DNA of 64,000 bases from Rhodococcoides fascians NBRC 12155 = LMG 3623 (GCF_001894785.1 NZ_BCWW01000009.1:62001-126000); one strand, 5' to 3'. Shown: positions 7,997 to 16,758, counted from the stretch's first letter. The notes: generated by a model not told the origin, from the letters alone. Numbers and translations are program-made.

Positions 7997-8890
7997 TCAG
8001 AAATATCGAGGAAACGGCGACCAGTCGGGCTCGCGCTTCTCCAGGAACGCATCGCGTCCCTCGACGGCCTCGTCGGTCATGTACGCCAGCCGGGTGGCTT
8101 CACCGGCGAACAACTGCTGGCCGACGAGACCGTCGTCCTGCAGGTTGAAGGCGTACTTGAGCATCCGCTGTGCCTGCGGCGACTTGGCGTTGATCTTCGC
8201 GGCCCACTCGATGGCGGTGTTCTCGAGTTCGGCGTGATCGACCACCTTGTTCACCGCGCCCATGCGGTGCATTTCCTCGGCCGAGTACGTCTCGCCGAGG
8301 AAGAAGATCTCTCGGGCGAATTTCTGCCCGACCATCTTGGCCAGGTACGCACTGCCGTAACCACCGTCGAAGCTGCCCACGTCGGCGTCGGTCTGCTTGA
8401 AGCGAGCGTGTTCGCGGCTCGCGAGCGTCAGATCGCACACCACGTGCAAGCTGTGCCCGCCACCCGCTGCCCACCCGTTGACGAGGCAGATGACGACCTT
8501 GGGCATGAAGCGGATCAGCCGCTGCACTTCGAGAATGTGCAGACGGCCCGCGCGCGCCTTGTCGACCGTCTCGGCCGTTTCACCGTCCGCATACTGGTAG
8601 CCGCTTCGTCCGCGAATGCGCTGATCGCCGCCGGAACAGAACGCCCAGCCGCCGTCTTTGCTGCTCGGCCCGTTGCCGGTGAGCAGCACGGTTCCCACGT
8701 CCGAACTCACGCGTGCGTGTTCGAGCGCGCGGTAGAGCTCGTCGACGGTGTGCGGCCGAAAAGCGTTGCGAATCTCGGGACGATCGAACGCCACCCGCAC
8801 GGTCGCGTCGGACACGTGGCGGTGATAGGTGATGTCGGTCAGATCTTCGAAGCCGGGAACGGGACGCCACAGTGCGGGAGTGAAGGTCAC
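7997..8890 (-). CDS. menB: 1,4-dihydroxy-2-naphthoyl-CoA synthase MenB
   Basis: 297-aa crotonase-fold enzyme that cyclises o-succinylbenzoyl-CoA to 1,4-dihydroxy-2-naphthoyl-CoA, the step after MenE. It has FCSGGDQRIRGRSGYQY (oxyanion-hole and substrate-loop region), GWAAGGGHSLHVVCDLTLAS, and the MenB-specific SFDGGYGSAYLAK with its catalytic Asp/Tyr neighbourhood. Length and the C-terminal PDWSPFPRYF are diagnostic. The GTG start at 8890 is preceded by TAAGCT at 7 nt spacing, suggesting a leaderless mRNA. A diguanylate cyclase follows 6 nt downstream. Confidence 0.97.
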   Translation of the reverse strand: MTFTPALWRPVPGFEDLTDITYHRHVSDATVRVAFDRPEIRNAFRPHTVDELYRALEHARVSSDVGTVLLTGNGPSSKDGGWAFCSGGDQRIRGRSGYQYADGETAETVDKARAGRLHILEVQRLIRFMPKVVICLVNGWAAGGGHSLHVVCDLTLASREHARFKQTDADVGSFDGGYGSAYLAKMVGQKFAREIFFLGETYSAEEMHRMGAVNKVVDHAELENTAIEWAAKINAKSPQAQRMLKYAFNLQDDGLVGQQLFAGEATRLAYMTDEAVEGRDAFLEKREPDWSPFPRYF

Positions 8891-8897
8891 GTGGGCC

Positions 8898-8903
8898 AGC
8901 TTA
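8898..8903 (-). promoter_or_regulatory. -10 box of menB (leaderless)
   Basis: On the minus strand TAAGCT ends exactly 7 nt before the menB GTG. Transcription would then start at or next to the start codon. An identical hexamer and spacing precede menG at 19404. Confidence 0.6.
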
Positions 8904-8945
8904 ACGGTGGCGAGGGCTGAATCCGCTGCGGCCGGGCGATGCAGC

Positions 8946-8951
8946 TAGCGT
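8946..8951 (+). promoter_or_regulatory. -10 box of the thioesterase-menC operon (leaderless)
   Basis: TAGCGT ends 7 nt before the ATG at 8959. It lies about 45 nt from the divergent menB -10 box, so the two menaquinone transcripts share one short promoter region. Confidence 0.55.
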
Positions 8952-8958
8952 GCAGGTC

Positions 8959-9603
8959 ATGACCGATCCGATGCAGCTCGACCGCAGTTCCGACCCCGAT
9001 TACGACCACCACGGCGGCTTCCCGCGTTTCGTTCCGGCGAAGGTGGGGCCGGAATACGGACAGTTGCTCGAGGCATTGCGCACGGTCCAGGATCTCGCGG
9101 TGTCCACGTCGTTGCCCGCAGACGTCACCGAGGCAGCCGCGAGCAAGACTCGAGAATTGATCGAGTTGTTGGAGCCGCACGTGGTCGCCGAAGGCAAGCA
9201 GACCGCGGGGCGGGTACCTGCTCTGCCGGGCCGTGGTTCGCTGCTGCTGCCGCCGTGGATCATCGAGAAATTCGCAGCCGACGGCGTCCGTAGCCGTGGC
9301 ATGTTCCGTCGCTTCCACCTCGGTGGCAACGCCGCCGCGCACGGGGGCACCCTTCCACTGCTGTTCGACGACCTCTTCGGCCTGATCCAGCATGCGTACG
9401 GTCGGCCCATCAGCCGGACCGCATATCTGCACATCAACTACCGCAAGGTGACCCCACTGAACACCGAGTTGGTCGTCGAGGGTGCCGTGGACAAGGTGGA
9501 GGGTCGTAAGACGTTCATCAGCGCGAGGCTGACGGATCTGGACGGCAACCTGCTGGCCGACTGCGAGGCACTGATGGTGCAGTTGCTCCCGGGGCAGCAA
9601 TGA
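8959..9603 (+). CDS. PaaI-like hotdog thioesterase, candidate DHNA-CoA thioesterase
   Basis: 214-aa protein with a C-terminal hotdog domain (about residues 95-210). It includes GNAAAHGGTLPLLFDDLFG, where the HGG(T)…D pattern resembles the PaaI/YiiD thioesterase active site, and HINYRKVTPLNTELVVEG. The gene lies between menB and menC and overlaps menC by 4 nt. Hydrolysis of 1,4-dihydroxy-2-naphthoyl-CoA, the MenB product, is the step otherwise lacking a gene in this window, so I infer that role. I start at ATG 8959, 7 nt after a -10 box; GTG 8950 is the alternative. Confidence 0.8.
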   Translation: MTDPMQLDRSSDPDYDHHGGFPRFVPAKVGPEYGQLLEALRTVQDLAVSTSLPADVTEAAASKTRELIELLEPHVVAEGKQTAGRVPALPGRGSLLLPPWIIEKFAADGVRSRGMFRRFHLGGNAAAHGGTLPLLFDDLFGLIQHAYGRPISRTAYLHINYRKVTPLNTELVVEGAVDKVEGRKTFISARLTDLDGNLLADCEALMVQLLPGQQ

Positions 9604-10571
9604 TTCCCCCGATCGACGATCTGCTCGACGGTGCGCACGTGCTCTCGATGCCGATGCGGACGAAGTTCCGTGGGATCACCACCCGTGAGGTGATGTTGAT
9701 TCGTGGTCCCGGTGGGTGGGGTGAATTCTCTCCGTTCCCCGAGTACGACGACGTCGAGTCCGCCCCGTGGTTGGCGTCGGCGATCGAGGCCGCGTGGGAT
9801 GGCCCGCCGAATGCGGTGCGTCGACGCATCGCGGTCAACGCGACCGTGCCCGCGGTCGCCGCCTCCGATGTGGCGGGCGTGCTGAGCCGCTCACCCGGGG
9901 CCGAAACGGCGAAGGTGAAAGTGGCCGAGAAGGGGCAGAGCCTGGCCGACGACGTGGCTCGCGTTCGTGCGGTGCGCGAGCTGGTGCCGCGGGTGCGGAT
10001 CGACGCCAACGGGGGCTGGACCGTCGACGAGGCAGTCACTGCGTTGGCTGCTCTCACTGCGGACGGGCCACTCGAATACGCGGAGCAGCCGTGCGCCACG
10101 GTTGCCGAGCTCGTCGAGCTGCGGCGACGGGCTCCGGGAGTTCGGGTGGCCGCGGACGAGAGCATCCGTCGGGCCGAGGATCCGATGAAGGTCGTGCGGG
10201 CCGGCGGCGCGGACATCGCGGTACTCAAGGTCGCTCCGCTCGGTGGCATGCGCGCACTGCTCGAACTGGCCGGCGAACTGGGGGAGTACGGCGTGCCGGT
10301 GGTCGTGTCGAGTGCACTCGATTCGGCTGTGGGCATCGCCTCGGGGCTCGCCGCTGCCGCCGCGCTGCCGCATCTCGAATTCGCCTGCGGACTGGGGACG
10401 GGCAGTCTGTTCGTTCGCGACGTCGCACCGGCACCCGAGGTGGTCGACGGAACGTATCCGGTCCAGAGCGTCGAGCCGGATCCGCACGCGTTGATCGAAC
10501 TCGGTGCCGACGCCGAGCGCACCCAGTGGTGGATCGAGCGAGTGCGGCGCTGCCACGCACTGCTGCGGTAG
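9600..10571 (+). CDS. menC: o-succinylbenzoate synthase MenC
   Basis: 323-aa enolase-superfamily dehydratase that converts SHCHC to o-succinylbenzoate. The barrel residues are visible in order: the KVKV lysine after residue 100, Asp in RIDANGG, Glu in EQPCA, Asp in AADES, and Lys in VLKVAPLGG. The ATG overlaps the thioesterase stop as ATGA, which implies translational coupling. Its own stop TAG overlaps a -10-like TAGTGT for the next gene. Ortholog position matches Rv0553. Confidence 0.95.
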   Translation: MIPPIDDLLDGAHVLSMPMRTKFRGITTREVMLIRGPGGWGEFSPFPEYDDVESAPWLASAIEAAWDGPPNAVRRRIAVNATVPAVAASDVAGVLSRSPGAETAKVKVAEKGQSLADDVARVRAVRELVPRVRIDANGGWTVDEAVTALAALTADGPLEYAEQPCATVAELVELRRRAPGVRVAADESIRRAEDPMKVVRAGGADIAVLKVAPLGGMRALLELAGELGEYGVPVVVSSALDSAVGIASGLAAAAALPHLEFACGLGTGSLFVRDVAPAPEVVDGTYPVQSVEPDPHALIELGADAERTQWWIERVRRCHALLR

Positions 10572-10574
10572 TGT
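10569..10574 (+). promoter_or_regulatory. -10-like hexamer overlapping the menC stop
   Basis: TAGTGT overlaps the menC stop codon and lies 49 nt before the next start, which has its own strong ribosome-binding site. It probably gives the downstream gene an independent leadered transcript. Confidence 0.4.
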
Positions 10575-10623
10575 TGCGCCCGGTCCGCGTGGGGCCGCCG
10601 ACACATCTGGGAGGAAGTTCGAA

Positions 10624-11067
10624 GTGGTTGCTGCACTGAAGGATTCGCTGCTCGACGAGTCGAAGGCCGACGCTCTGCGCGTCGACGTATTGGCATTGAT
10701 CGACGCCGAGGTAGCCGACAAGAAGGGCGCGAGTGGCCTCGCGGTCAAGGGGGGCTACGGCGCAGTGAAGAAGGTCGGTCCGTCCTACATCGACAATGCG
10801 GTCTCGGCTCTGTGGCCCGATTTCGTCGACAAGCTCGATCCGTTCTGGCAGTCGTACAACGCTGCCCCGCAGGGCACGTTCGGTGAGTACCTTGCTGCCA
10901 ACGGAGATGCCGCGTCCGACGCTTTGCTCTCGGTCACCGATGCGCGCATCGAGGAGACGGACAAGTCCGTCGTCAAGAAGTTCTACGGCAGCCTGCGTGG
11001 CTCGGCGAAGAAGAACGTCACCGAGGCACTGCCGCGCGTCGGCGATCTGGTCGCCAAGCACGCCTGA
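10624..11067 (+). CDS. Conserved hypothetical protein (DUF6918-like)
   Basis: 147-aa soluble protein beginning MVAALKDSLLDESKADALR. It is mainly alpha-helical and ends KNVTEALPRVGDLVAKHA. I recall very similar proteins across Mycobacteriales annotated as DUF6918, with no known function. The GTG start at 10624 is preceded by GGGAGGAA with 7 nt spacing, one of the best ribosome-binding sites in this part of the window. Upstream in-frame sequence overlaps menC and is rejected. A long palindrome follows the stop. Confidence 0.75.
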   Translation: MVAALKDSLLDESKADALRVDVLALIDAEVADKKGASGLAVKGGYGAVKKVGPSYIDNAVSALWPDFVDKLDPFWQSYNAAPQGTFGEYLAANGDAASDALLSVTDARIEETDKSVVKKFYGSLRGSAKKNVTEALPRVGDLVAKHA

Positions 11068-11078
11068 GCGGCTTCGCC

Positions 11079-11126
11079 GCATGTGAGTGGAAATTCGTAG
11101 CAGGGTACGAGTTTCCACTCACATGC
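11079..11126. repeat. Palindromic repeat, copy 1 (hairpin between convergent genes)
   Basis: Perfect 15-nt arms (GCATGTGAGTGGAAA at 11079-11093 and its complement at 11112-11126) extend inward through TTCGTA/TACGAG with a G-U pair, leaving a loop of about 6 nt. A near-identical element occurs at 23657-23704. Both sit between the 3' ends of convergent genes, so they may act as bidirectional terminators. Confidence 0.85.
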
Positions 11127-12516
11127 GCGTAGCGCTCAATCGTTCCCAATCGGCCTCGGTTTGGTCGGCGTAGAGTCGCGCGAATCGGCACAGTGCGACG
11201 TCGAGTTCATCGGAATCGCCCGTGTATCCCGAGATCATCGACGCGCCGCTGGTGCGAGCGTGTCCCTTCGCGAGCAGTCGCCCCACCACCCGCGCGTAGT
11301 CCACCAGCGCGGGTGCATCGATCGACGAGAGATCGATCGTCCCCTTCATGTTGCGGAACTGCCGCACGTAGTACTGCCGTCCGGCGATCGTGCACCACCC
11401 CAGCAGTGGATCGCTGACCGTCTGCAGATCCTGCTGGTACTCCACCACGCGTTGTCCCTGGTGGTCGTGCCAGGCCGATTCGCCGTGCACATACGGGGCG
11501 AGCACCGACCGTCTGGCCTGCTTGAGCTGCAGGAACACCACGTCGTCCGCGCTGGTGCCTTCGAGCAGTGCCACGTACGCCCGGAGCCCGACACTGCCGA
11601 CTCCGACGACGCGATGCGCGACGTCGATCAACGTGTATCCCCCCAATACCCGACGCCAATGCGGGGTGAGGGTGCCCAGGTATTGGTCCAGCCCGACGGC
11701 CAGCAACTCCTCGTCCTCGGCCGAGATACGAGTGGTGATCGGCGGCTCCTCGACGATCCTGCGAGTGCCCTCGTGTTCCTCGGTGAATCGCGGCAGGACG
11801 CGGTCACTGGTGCGTCGACGCGCTTTCTTGGTGGCGCGTTTGATCTCCTTGCGCAACGATCCCGCAGTGGCATCCCGTTGCAGTTTCTCGGCCGTCAACC
11901 GTTGGAACGACCGCGACATCAGCGGTTCGTCGGCGAGGCGCGCGACCTCGATTCGATACGCGGACACGCAGGCGGCGACGGCATCGCGGCACCGATCCTC
12001 GCTGCGTCCGTTCTGTCGGCCGGCCACCCAGATGCTCGCGGCGAGGCGTCGTAGATCCCATTCCCAGGCACCCGGGTGTGCTTCGTCGAAGTCGTTGAGG
12101 TCGATGACGAGGTCGCGTTCGGGGGAGGCGTAGAAGCCGAAGTTTCCGAGGTGGGCGTCGCCGCTGATCACCGGGTTGATGCCGGTGGACGGCAGCATCG
12201 CGACGTCACGGGCCATGACGATGGCCGTCCCGCGCAGGAAGCCGTACGGGGATTCGACCATGCGCTCGAGGCGCGTGGGGATGAGCCATTCGATCCGGCC
12301 CTGGTGCGAGTACTCGATCTGCTGCACCGGGTCCGGGCGATCCGGCGGCGGTGTCCACTCGCCCAGCGATGCGATCGGGACCTTGTCGCGCAGGCGTCGA
12401 CCCAGCTCGTATCGTTCGGCTCGGGGGAGTGGCCGCGCACGCAACGATGCGTACGGTGCGCTGTCGACTGCTGCCGAGTCGGTGACGACGGTATGACCTT
12501 TTCCGGAGCCGGGCAT
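11119..12516 (-). CDS. DUF2252 family protein
   Basis: 465-aa cytoplasmic protein of the DUF2252 family, which has a kinase-like fold and no established substrate. Conserved motifs are ISGDAHLGNFGFY near residue 120 and DLNDFDEAHPGAWEWDLRR near 140, which resemble the catalytic loop and metal-binding Asp of aminoglycoside-phosphotransferase-like enzymes. The ATG at 12516 lies 8 nt after a TAGTGT hexamer. Its 3' end overlaps the right arm of the palindromic repeat. It stands alone between convergent and same-strand neighbours. Confidence 0.85.
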   Translation of the reverse strand: MPGSGKGHTVVTDSAAVDSAPYASLRARPLPRAERYELGRRLRDKVPIASLGEWTPPPDRPDPVQQIEYSHQGRIEWLIPTRLERMVESPYGFLRGTAIVMARDVAMLPSTGINPVISGDAHLGNFGFYASPERDLVIDLNDFDEAHPGAWEWDLRRLAASIWVAGRQNGRSEDRCRDAVAACVSAYRIEVARLADEPLMSRSFQRLTAEKLQRDATAGSLRKEIKRATKKARRRTSDRVLPRFTEEHEGTRRIVEEPPITTRISAEDEELLAVGLDQYLGTLTPHWRRVLGGYTLIDVAHRVVGVGSVGLRAYVALLEGTSADDVVFLQLKQARRSVLAPYVHGESAWHDHQGQRVVEYQQDLQTVSDPLLGWCTIAGRQYYVRQFRNMKGTIDLSSIDAPALVDYARVVGRLLAKGHARTSGASMISGYTGDSDELDVALCRFARLYADQTEADWERLSATRM

Positions 12517-12524
12517 GTGAAGTC

Positions 12525-12530
12525 ACACTA
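12525..12530 (-). promoter_or_regulatory. -10 box of the DUF2252 gene (leaderless)
   Basis: On the minus strand TAGTGT ends 8 nt before the ATG, leaving no room for a ribosome-binding site. Confidence 0.5.
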
Positions 12531-12538
12531 ATCGAGGG

Positions 12539-13387
12539 CTACGGGGCGGCTTTACCGAACTTCCAGTATCCGGTGAAGCAGATCCGAGACTTGGGTACGG
12601 AACGCTCGTTCACCAGGTATCTACGCAGGCCCGTCGCCAGCCCCTGTTCCCCTGCCACGTAGACGAACGGATCGCCGTCCGGAAGCTCGGCTTTCTGCAC
12701 CGCGGCCAACGCGGCCTCGCCCGGCTTGGCCAGCGGGTTGGGGCGCACGATCCACTCGATCTCGACGCCTGCGTGCACGTCCTGCTTCTGGATGTCGGCC
12801 TCGGTGGGCACTTCGACGAAGGCCTTGACCCGAACGTCGGCCGGCAACGACCGCAGAATGCCGAGAATCGCCGGGGCAGCACTCTCGTCGCCGACGAGCA
12901 ACTGCCAGCTCGATTGTCCCTCGAACGTGTACATGCGGCCTTCGTCGAAGATCGCGACGCGATCGCCTGGGACTGCCCTGGTAGCCCACGACGACGCCGG
13001 ACCACTGTGACCACCGGTTCCGCCGGCTCCATCTACTTCGCCGTGCGCCACGAAGTCCACATCCAGCTCCGGGCCGTCGCCGTATGTGCCCTCTCCCGCA
13101 GCGCGGTATCGGCTGACCGTGTAGTTGCGGACCGCCGGCTTGGTGTCCTTGGAGAACGTCAGATACTGGGCGTACCAGAGCATCGAGGTGGCGCTGGGGA
13201 TGCGCGGCTCGTCCTGGCCCGGCTGCGGCAGGAACAGGCGAAACCAGTGGTCGTAGCCCATGTAGCGGAAGTTCGACAACGAATCGCCGCTGAGGGTGAC
13301 CCGGATGAAGCTGGGGCTGATTCGGTCGCTCCCGAGCACGGTCAGGCGGTAGAACGCGGGGTTCTCCGGTTTGAGGTACTTACCCAT
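12539..13387 (-). CDS. Siderophore-interacting protein (ferric-siderophore reductase)
   Basis: 282-aa flavoprotein of the SIP family, which reduces ferric siderophores in the cytoplasm to release iron. The FAD-binding domain contains RNYTVSRYR near residue 105 (RxYT signature) and GPASSWATRAVPGDRV. The C-terminal NAD(P)H-like domain includes LLVGDESAAPAILGIL and the terminal FTGYWKFGKA characteristic of SIP proteins. The ATG lies 7 nt from a -10 box that is itself inside a candidate IdeR box, so expression should be repressed by iron. The neighbours are not siderophore genes. Confidence 0.92.
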   Translation of the reverse strand: MGKYLKPENPAFYRLTVLGSDRISPSFIRVTLSGDSLSNFRYMGYDHWFRLFLPQPGQDEPRIPSATSMLWYAQYLTFSKDTKPAVRNYTVSRYRAAGEGTYGDGPELDVDFVAHGEVDGAGGTGGHSGPASSWATRAVPGDRVAIFDEGRMYTFEGQSSWQLLVGDESAAPAILGILRSLPADVRVKAFVEVPTEADIQKQDVHAGVEIEWIVRPNPLAKPGEAALAAVQKAELPDGDPFVYVAGEQGLATGLRRYLVNERSVPKSRICFTGYWKFGKAAP

Positions 13388-13392
13388 GCCGC

Positions 13393-13411
13393 ACAGGTTA
13401 GCCGACCCTAA
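13393..13411 (-). promoter_or_regulatory. Candidate IdeR/DtxR iron box over the -10 of the siderophore reductase
   Basis: On the minus strand TTAGGGTCGGCTAACCTGT matches 15 of 19 positions of the IdeR consensus as I recall it. The -10-like TAACCT (13395-13400) is the right half of the box and ends 7 nt before the ATG, so IdeR binding would block the promoter. Confidence 0.65.
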
Positions 13412-13436
13412 GCTGCGATGGGGTTGCGTCGATCTC

Positions 13437-14501
13437 TCACTCGGGCCGACCGCGCCGGTAGCGCTGGACCACCTTGGCTCCGACGGGTACTGCGAACAAC
13501 ATCATGAACACGCGGATCACCTGGGCGGCCACGACGAAGGTGACGTTCGCCCCGGTCGACGCGGCGATGGCCAGCACCGCGTACACCCCGCCGGGAGTGG
13601 TCGCGAGGTATCCCTCGTAGCCGCTCGTCCCCGTCGCGGACGCCAGCCATAGGCCGAGCATCGCGCAGCAGACGGTGACGGCGATGATCAACATAAGCGA
13701 TGCGGGCAGGACCCGCGAGATCGACTTCAAGCTGGCGACGGTGAATCGCAGTCCGGCCTGCCAGCCGATGACGATGTACGCCGCCCACAGCAACAGCGTC
13801 GGGACGGACGCGTCGAACGAGACGCCGAGCACGTCGGCGAGCGTGGCGATCATCAGCGGGCCGAGCAGGGCGGGGGCGGGCAGCCGGATCACCTTGGCCA
13901 GCATTACCCCGATGACGCCGCAGATCAGGACGAACGCAAGATCGATCCACAGCGCCTCGTGTACGTCGGCGGTGACCGACGACTGTCCGGGTTGGGCGTC
14001 GAACACCAGGGTTGCGATCAGCGGCAGCGTTGTGGTCACCAGCACGACACGCAGGTATTGCACCACCGCGACCACGCGTTCGTCGCCGCCCAACTCCTGG
14101 GTGATCGCCACCAGTCCCGAGGCTCCGCCCGCGACCAGCGCCAACGAACCGGTCAGTGAATCGATGTCTTTACGAAGCCCCAACAGTGCGCCGGCCGCGA
14201 TCGACAGCAACAGGGTGCCGATGCATGCCAGCAGTACCGGCAGCCAGGTATCGCCCAGCGAGCTCAGAGTGTCGCTCTGCACGAGCGTGCCGATCTCGAC
14301 GCCGAGGATTGCCTGCGCCGTCATGCCGAGTCTGCGGGGGAGCGGCGCTCGCTCGGTTCCGGTCGTCGGAGCCCACCCGGCGAGCGCGAACACGATCGCC
14401 ACCAACAGTGCAACGAACAACGCAGCCGACGGCACACCGAGTGCATCGGCCCCGACGGTCAGTGCGACCGTGACGAGAACCAGCAGCAGCCAGCGAATCA
14501 A
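13437..14501 (-). CDS. AbrB-family membrane protein (not a DNA-binding AbrB)
   Basis: About 354 aa with some ten hydrophobic segments arranged as a duplicated module. Each half has a conserved stretch (GMTAQAILGVEIG; AAYIVIGWQAGLRF), as in the membrane 'AbrB duplication' family. Despite the name this is an integral membrane protein, probably a transporter or regulator, with unknown substrate. I favour TTG 14501, which overlaps the upstream stop as TTGA and sits right before the first membrane segment. A GTG at 14543 would overlap the upstream gene by 46 nt. Confidence 0.78.
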   Translation of the reverse strand: MIRWLLLVLVTVALTVGADALGVPSAALFVALLVAIVFALAGWAPTTGTERAPLPRRLGMTAQAILGVEIGTLVQSDTLSSLGDTWLPVLLACIGTLLLSIAAGALLGLRKDIDSLTGSLALVAGGASGLVAITQELGGDERVVAVVQYLRVVLVTTTLPLIATLVFDAQPGQSSVTADVHEALWIDLAFVLICGVIGVMLAKVIRLPAPALLGPLMIATLADVLGVSFDASVPTLLLWAAYIVIGWQAGLRFTVASLKSISRVLPASLMLIIAVTVCCAMLGLWLASATGTSGYEGYLATTPGGVYAVLAIAASTGANVTFVVAAQVIRVFMMLFAVPVGAKVVQRYRRGRPE

Positions 14502-15085
14502 GAAGGTCGCTCGATCTCGCGAACCTCGGGCGGCAGTCCCCACTCGGTACGGCCGAGTCGACTGAGCGGAGCGATGGTCTCGAACTCGGGCAGGCCGTCC
14601 TCGGCGAGAAATTCAGGTCGAACGGACACTGCGACGACGCTACCCATGACGACGAAGCAGTTTCCCACCTCGACGACGCGGTGCAGCGTGGCTTCGATGG
14701 CGATCGGGGCGGCAGCTACCCGCGGCGGCGTGACGATCGCACTGGGTTCGCTCTCGATGCCGACGGCCTCGAACTCGCTGACGCCGTGCTCGAAGCTCGC
14801 CGAGCTGCCGTTGACCTGATCGACCAACGGTGCCGTGGCCAGATTGACGACGAACTCGCCGGTGGCCTCGATGTTGCGCAGACTGTCTTTGCGGGTCACG
14901 GACGTGAACTGGACGACCGGCGGTTCCACGGACGAGACGGTGAAGAAGCTGTAGGGCGCGAGGTTCGCCACACCGTCGGCCGAGACCGTGGAGATCCAGG
15001 CGATGGGCCTGGGGACCACCGACGCGGTCAGTAGCTGGTAGAAGCGGCGGGAGGAGACCTCGTCGGGCCGGAAGACTGTACGCAC
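14498..15085 (-). CDS. Flavin reductase-like FMN-binding protein
   Basis: 195-aa protein of the flavin reductase / DIM6-NTAB split-barrel family. Conserved pieces are [26 protein letters not shown] (FMN-binding barrel start), [23 protein letters not shown] and the C-terminal LSRLGRTEW. Members bind FMN and reduce or transfer flavin, but the partner oxygenase or reductase is unknown. It precedes the AbrB-like gene with a 4-nt overlap and is divergent from menD with 62 nt between the starts. Confidence 0.88.
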   Translation of the reverse strand: MRTVFRPDEVSSRRFYQLLTASVVPRPIAWISTVSADGVANLAPYSFFTVSSVEPPVVQFTSVTRKDSLRNIEATGEFVVNLATAPLVDQVNGSSASFEHGVSEFEAVGIESEPSAIVTPPRVAAAPIAIEATLHRVVEVGNCFVVMGSVVAVSVRPEFLAEDGLPEFETIAPLSRLGRTEWGLPPEVREIERPS

Positions 15086-15147
15086 GTCTCAATACTGTCA
15101 AAGCCCGGTTGCGGCGGCCGACCGGAGCATCTGACACTCTGGAAACT

Positions 15148-16758
15148 GTGAATCCGTCCACCGCTCAGGCCACTGCAGTCGTCGACGAACTGGCGCGCAG
15201 CGGGATCGAAGACGTCGTGCTCTGTCCCGGCTCGCGCAACGCCCCGTTGGCCTTCGCTCTGGAGGAAGCAGACGCGGCCGGACGGCTACGACTGCACATG
15301 CGGATCGACGAGCGGACCGCCGGATTCCTGGCCATCGGACTGAGCCTGGGCAGCGGCCAACCTGTCCCGGTGGTGATGACGTCGGGAACAGCGGTGGCGA
15401 ACCTCGGGCCCGCAGTGCTCGAAGCGAACTACGCCCGGATCCCGCTGATCGTCATCAGTGCCAACCGGCCGTACGAGATGCTCGGCACCGGTGCCAACCA
15501 GACCATCGAGCAGTTGGGCCTGTTCGGGTCGCAGGTCCGCGCAACGATCAGCCTCGGGCTCGCCGAGGAAGGACCCAAGCAGAACAGTCAGTGGCGAAGC
15601 GCGGTCTCGCGAGTCATCGCCGCTGCGCGGGGTGCGCGCTCGGGCAACGCCGGACCGGTGCACTTCGACATTCCACTGCGTGAACCGTTGGTCCCCGCCC
15701 TCGGCGATCCGGGGGCCCGGCCCGAAGGACGTCCCGACGGGATGCCGTGGACCTCGACCACCCAGGCGACCCTCGACGTGCCGGTCGAACTCGATCTGTC
15801 GGTCGACACCGTCGTCGTGTCCGGGCACGGCGGAGCCGTTCGTCCTGAGCTCGCCGGGCTGCCGACCGTTGCCGAGCCGACAGCGCCACTGCACGGAATT
15901 GCGTTGCATCCCTTGGCTCTTGCGCAGTTGAAGCCGCGTCAAGCCGTCATCACCGGTCGTCCGACCCTGCACCGTCAGGTGTCGGCGCTGCTCGCGGATC
16001 CGGCGGTGGACGTCATCGCGCTCACCACCGGCCCGCGTTGGCCCGACGTCTCGGGCAACGTGCTGGCCACCGGCACGCGTGCCGTGACCACCGGCGCACC
16101 CGATCCCGCGTGGATCGCCCGTTGCGCCGCGCTGTCCGAGAGAGCCGAAAAGGCTGTGCACCAACAACTTCGAGAGCACCCCAAGCCGACGGGTCTGCAC
16201 GTTGCCGACGCGGTGATGTCGGCATTGCAGCCCGGAGATCAGCTGGTGCTCGGAGCCTCCAACCCCGTGCGCGACGCGGCCCTGGTCTCGACTCCGATCC
16301 CGGGCGTGAAGGTTCTGTCCAATCGTGGCGTGGCCGGCATCGACGGCACCGTCTCGACGGCCATCGGTGCGGCGATGGCCGGAAAGCGCCGCACGGTGGC
16401 GCTTCTCGGTGATCTGACGTTCCTGCACGACGCGGCCGGTCTGCTCATCGGCACCGGCGAGCCGAGTCCGGACGATCTGACGATCGTCGTCGCCAACGAC
16501 GACGGCGGCGGCATCTTCGAGCTTCTCGAACAGGGCGACCCGCAGTACGCGGGTGTGTTCGAGCGGGTGTTCGGAACACCGCACGGAATGGATCTGGGGG
16601 CGTTGTGCGGTGCCTACCGCGTCGAACATCGTCTGGTGGACGTGGCGGAACTGGCGGCCGAACTCACCGGCCACGCCGACGGAATCCGCGTGTTGGAAGT
16701 GACCACGGAACGGTCCGGGCTGCGCGACCTACACGCAGCGATCCGGGCCCGTCTCTAA
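15148..16758 (+). CDS. menD: SEPHCHC synthase MenD
   Basis: 536-aa thiamine-diphosphate enzyme that joins isochorismate and 2-oxoglutarate, the first committed menaquinone step. The N-terminal PYR-domain signature [13 protein letters not shown] with the downstream [15 protein letters not shown] contains the conserved Glu. The C-terminal PP domain has the TDP motif [14 protein letters not shown] and [15 protein letters not shown]. The GTG at 15148 is chosen over the upstream frame because family similarity begins at [15 protein letters not shown]; a weak CACTCT lies 7 nt before it. The stop overlaps the convergent DUF2505 gene by 4 nt. Confidence 0.97.
   Translation: MNPSTAQATAVVDELARSGIEDVVLCPGSRNAPLAFALEEADAAGRLRLHMRIDERTAGFLAIGLSLGSGQPVPVVMTSGTAVANLGPAVLEANYARIPLIVISANRPYEMLGTGANQTIEQLGLFGSQVRATISLGLAEEGPKQNSQWRSAVSRVIAAARGARSGNAGPVHFDIPLREPLVPALGDPGARPEGRPDGMPWTSTTQATLDVPVELDLSVDTVVVSGHGGAVRPELAGLPTVAEPTAPLHGIALHPLALAQLKPRQAVITGRPTLHRQVSALLADPAVDVIALTTGPRWPDVSGNVLATGTRAVTTGAPDPAWIARCAALSERAEKAVHQQLREHPKPTGLHVADAVMSALQPGDQLVLGASNPVRDAALVSTPIPGVKVLSNRGVAGIDGTVSTAIGAAMAGKRRTVALLGDLTFLHDAAGLLIGTGEPSPDDLTIVVANDDGGGIFELLEQGDPQYAGVFERVFGTPHGMDLGALCGAYRVEHRLVDVAELAAELTGHADGIRVLEVTTERSGLRDLHAAIRARL

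Noticed and set aside
13437..14501. AbrB name taken as a transcriptional regulator
   Set aside because: The protein is multi-spanning and matches the membrane AbrB-duplication family; there is no SpoVT-AbrB DNA-binding fold.
15286..16674. 462-codon open frame antisense to menD
   Set aside because: menD is unambiguous on the plus strand, and the antisense product shows no family motif.
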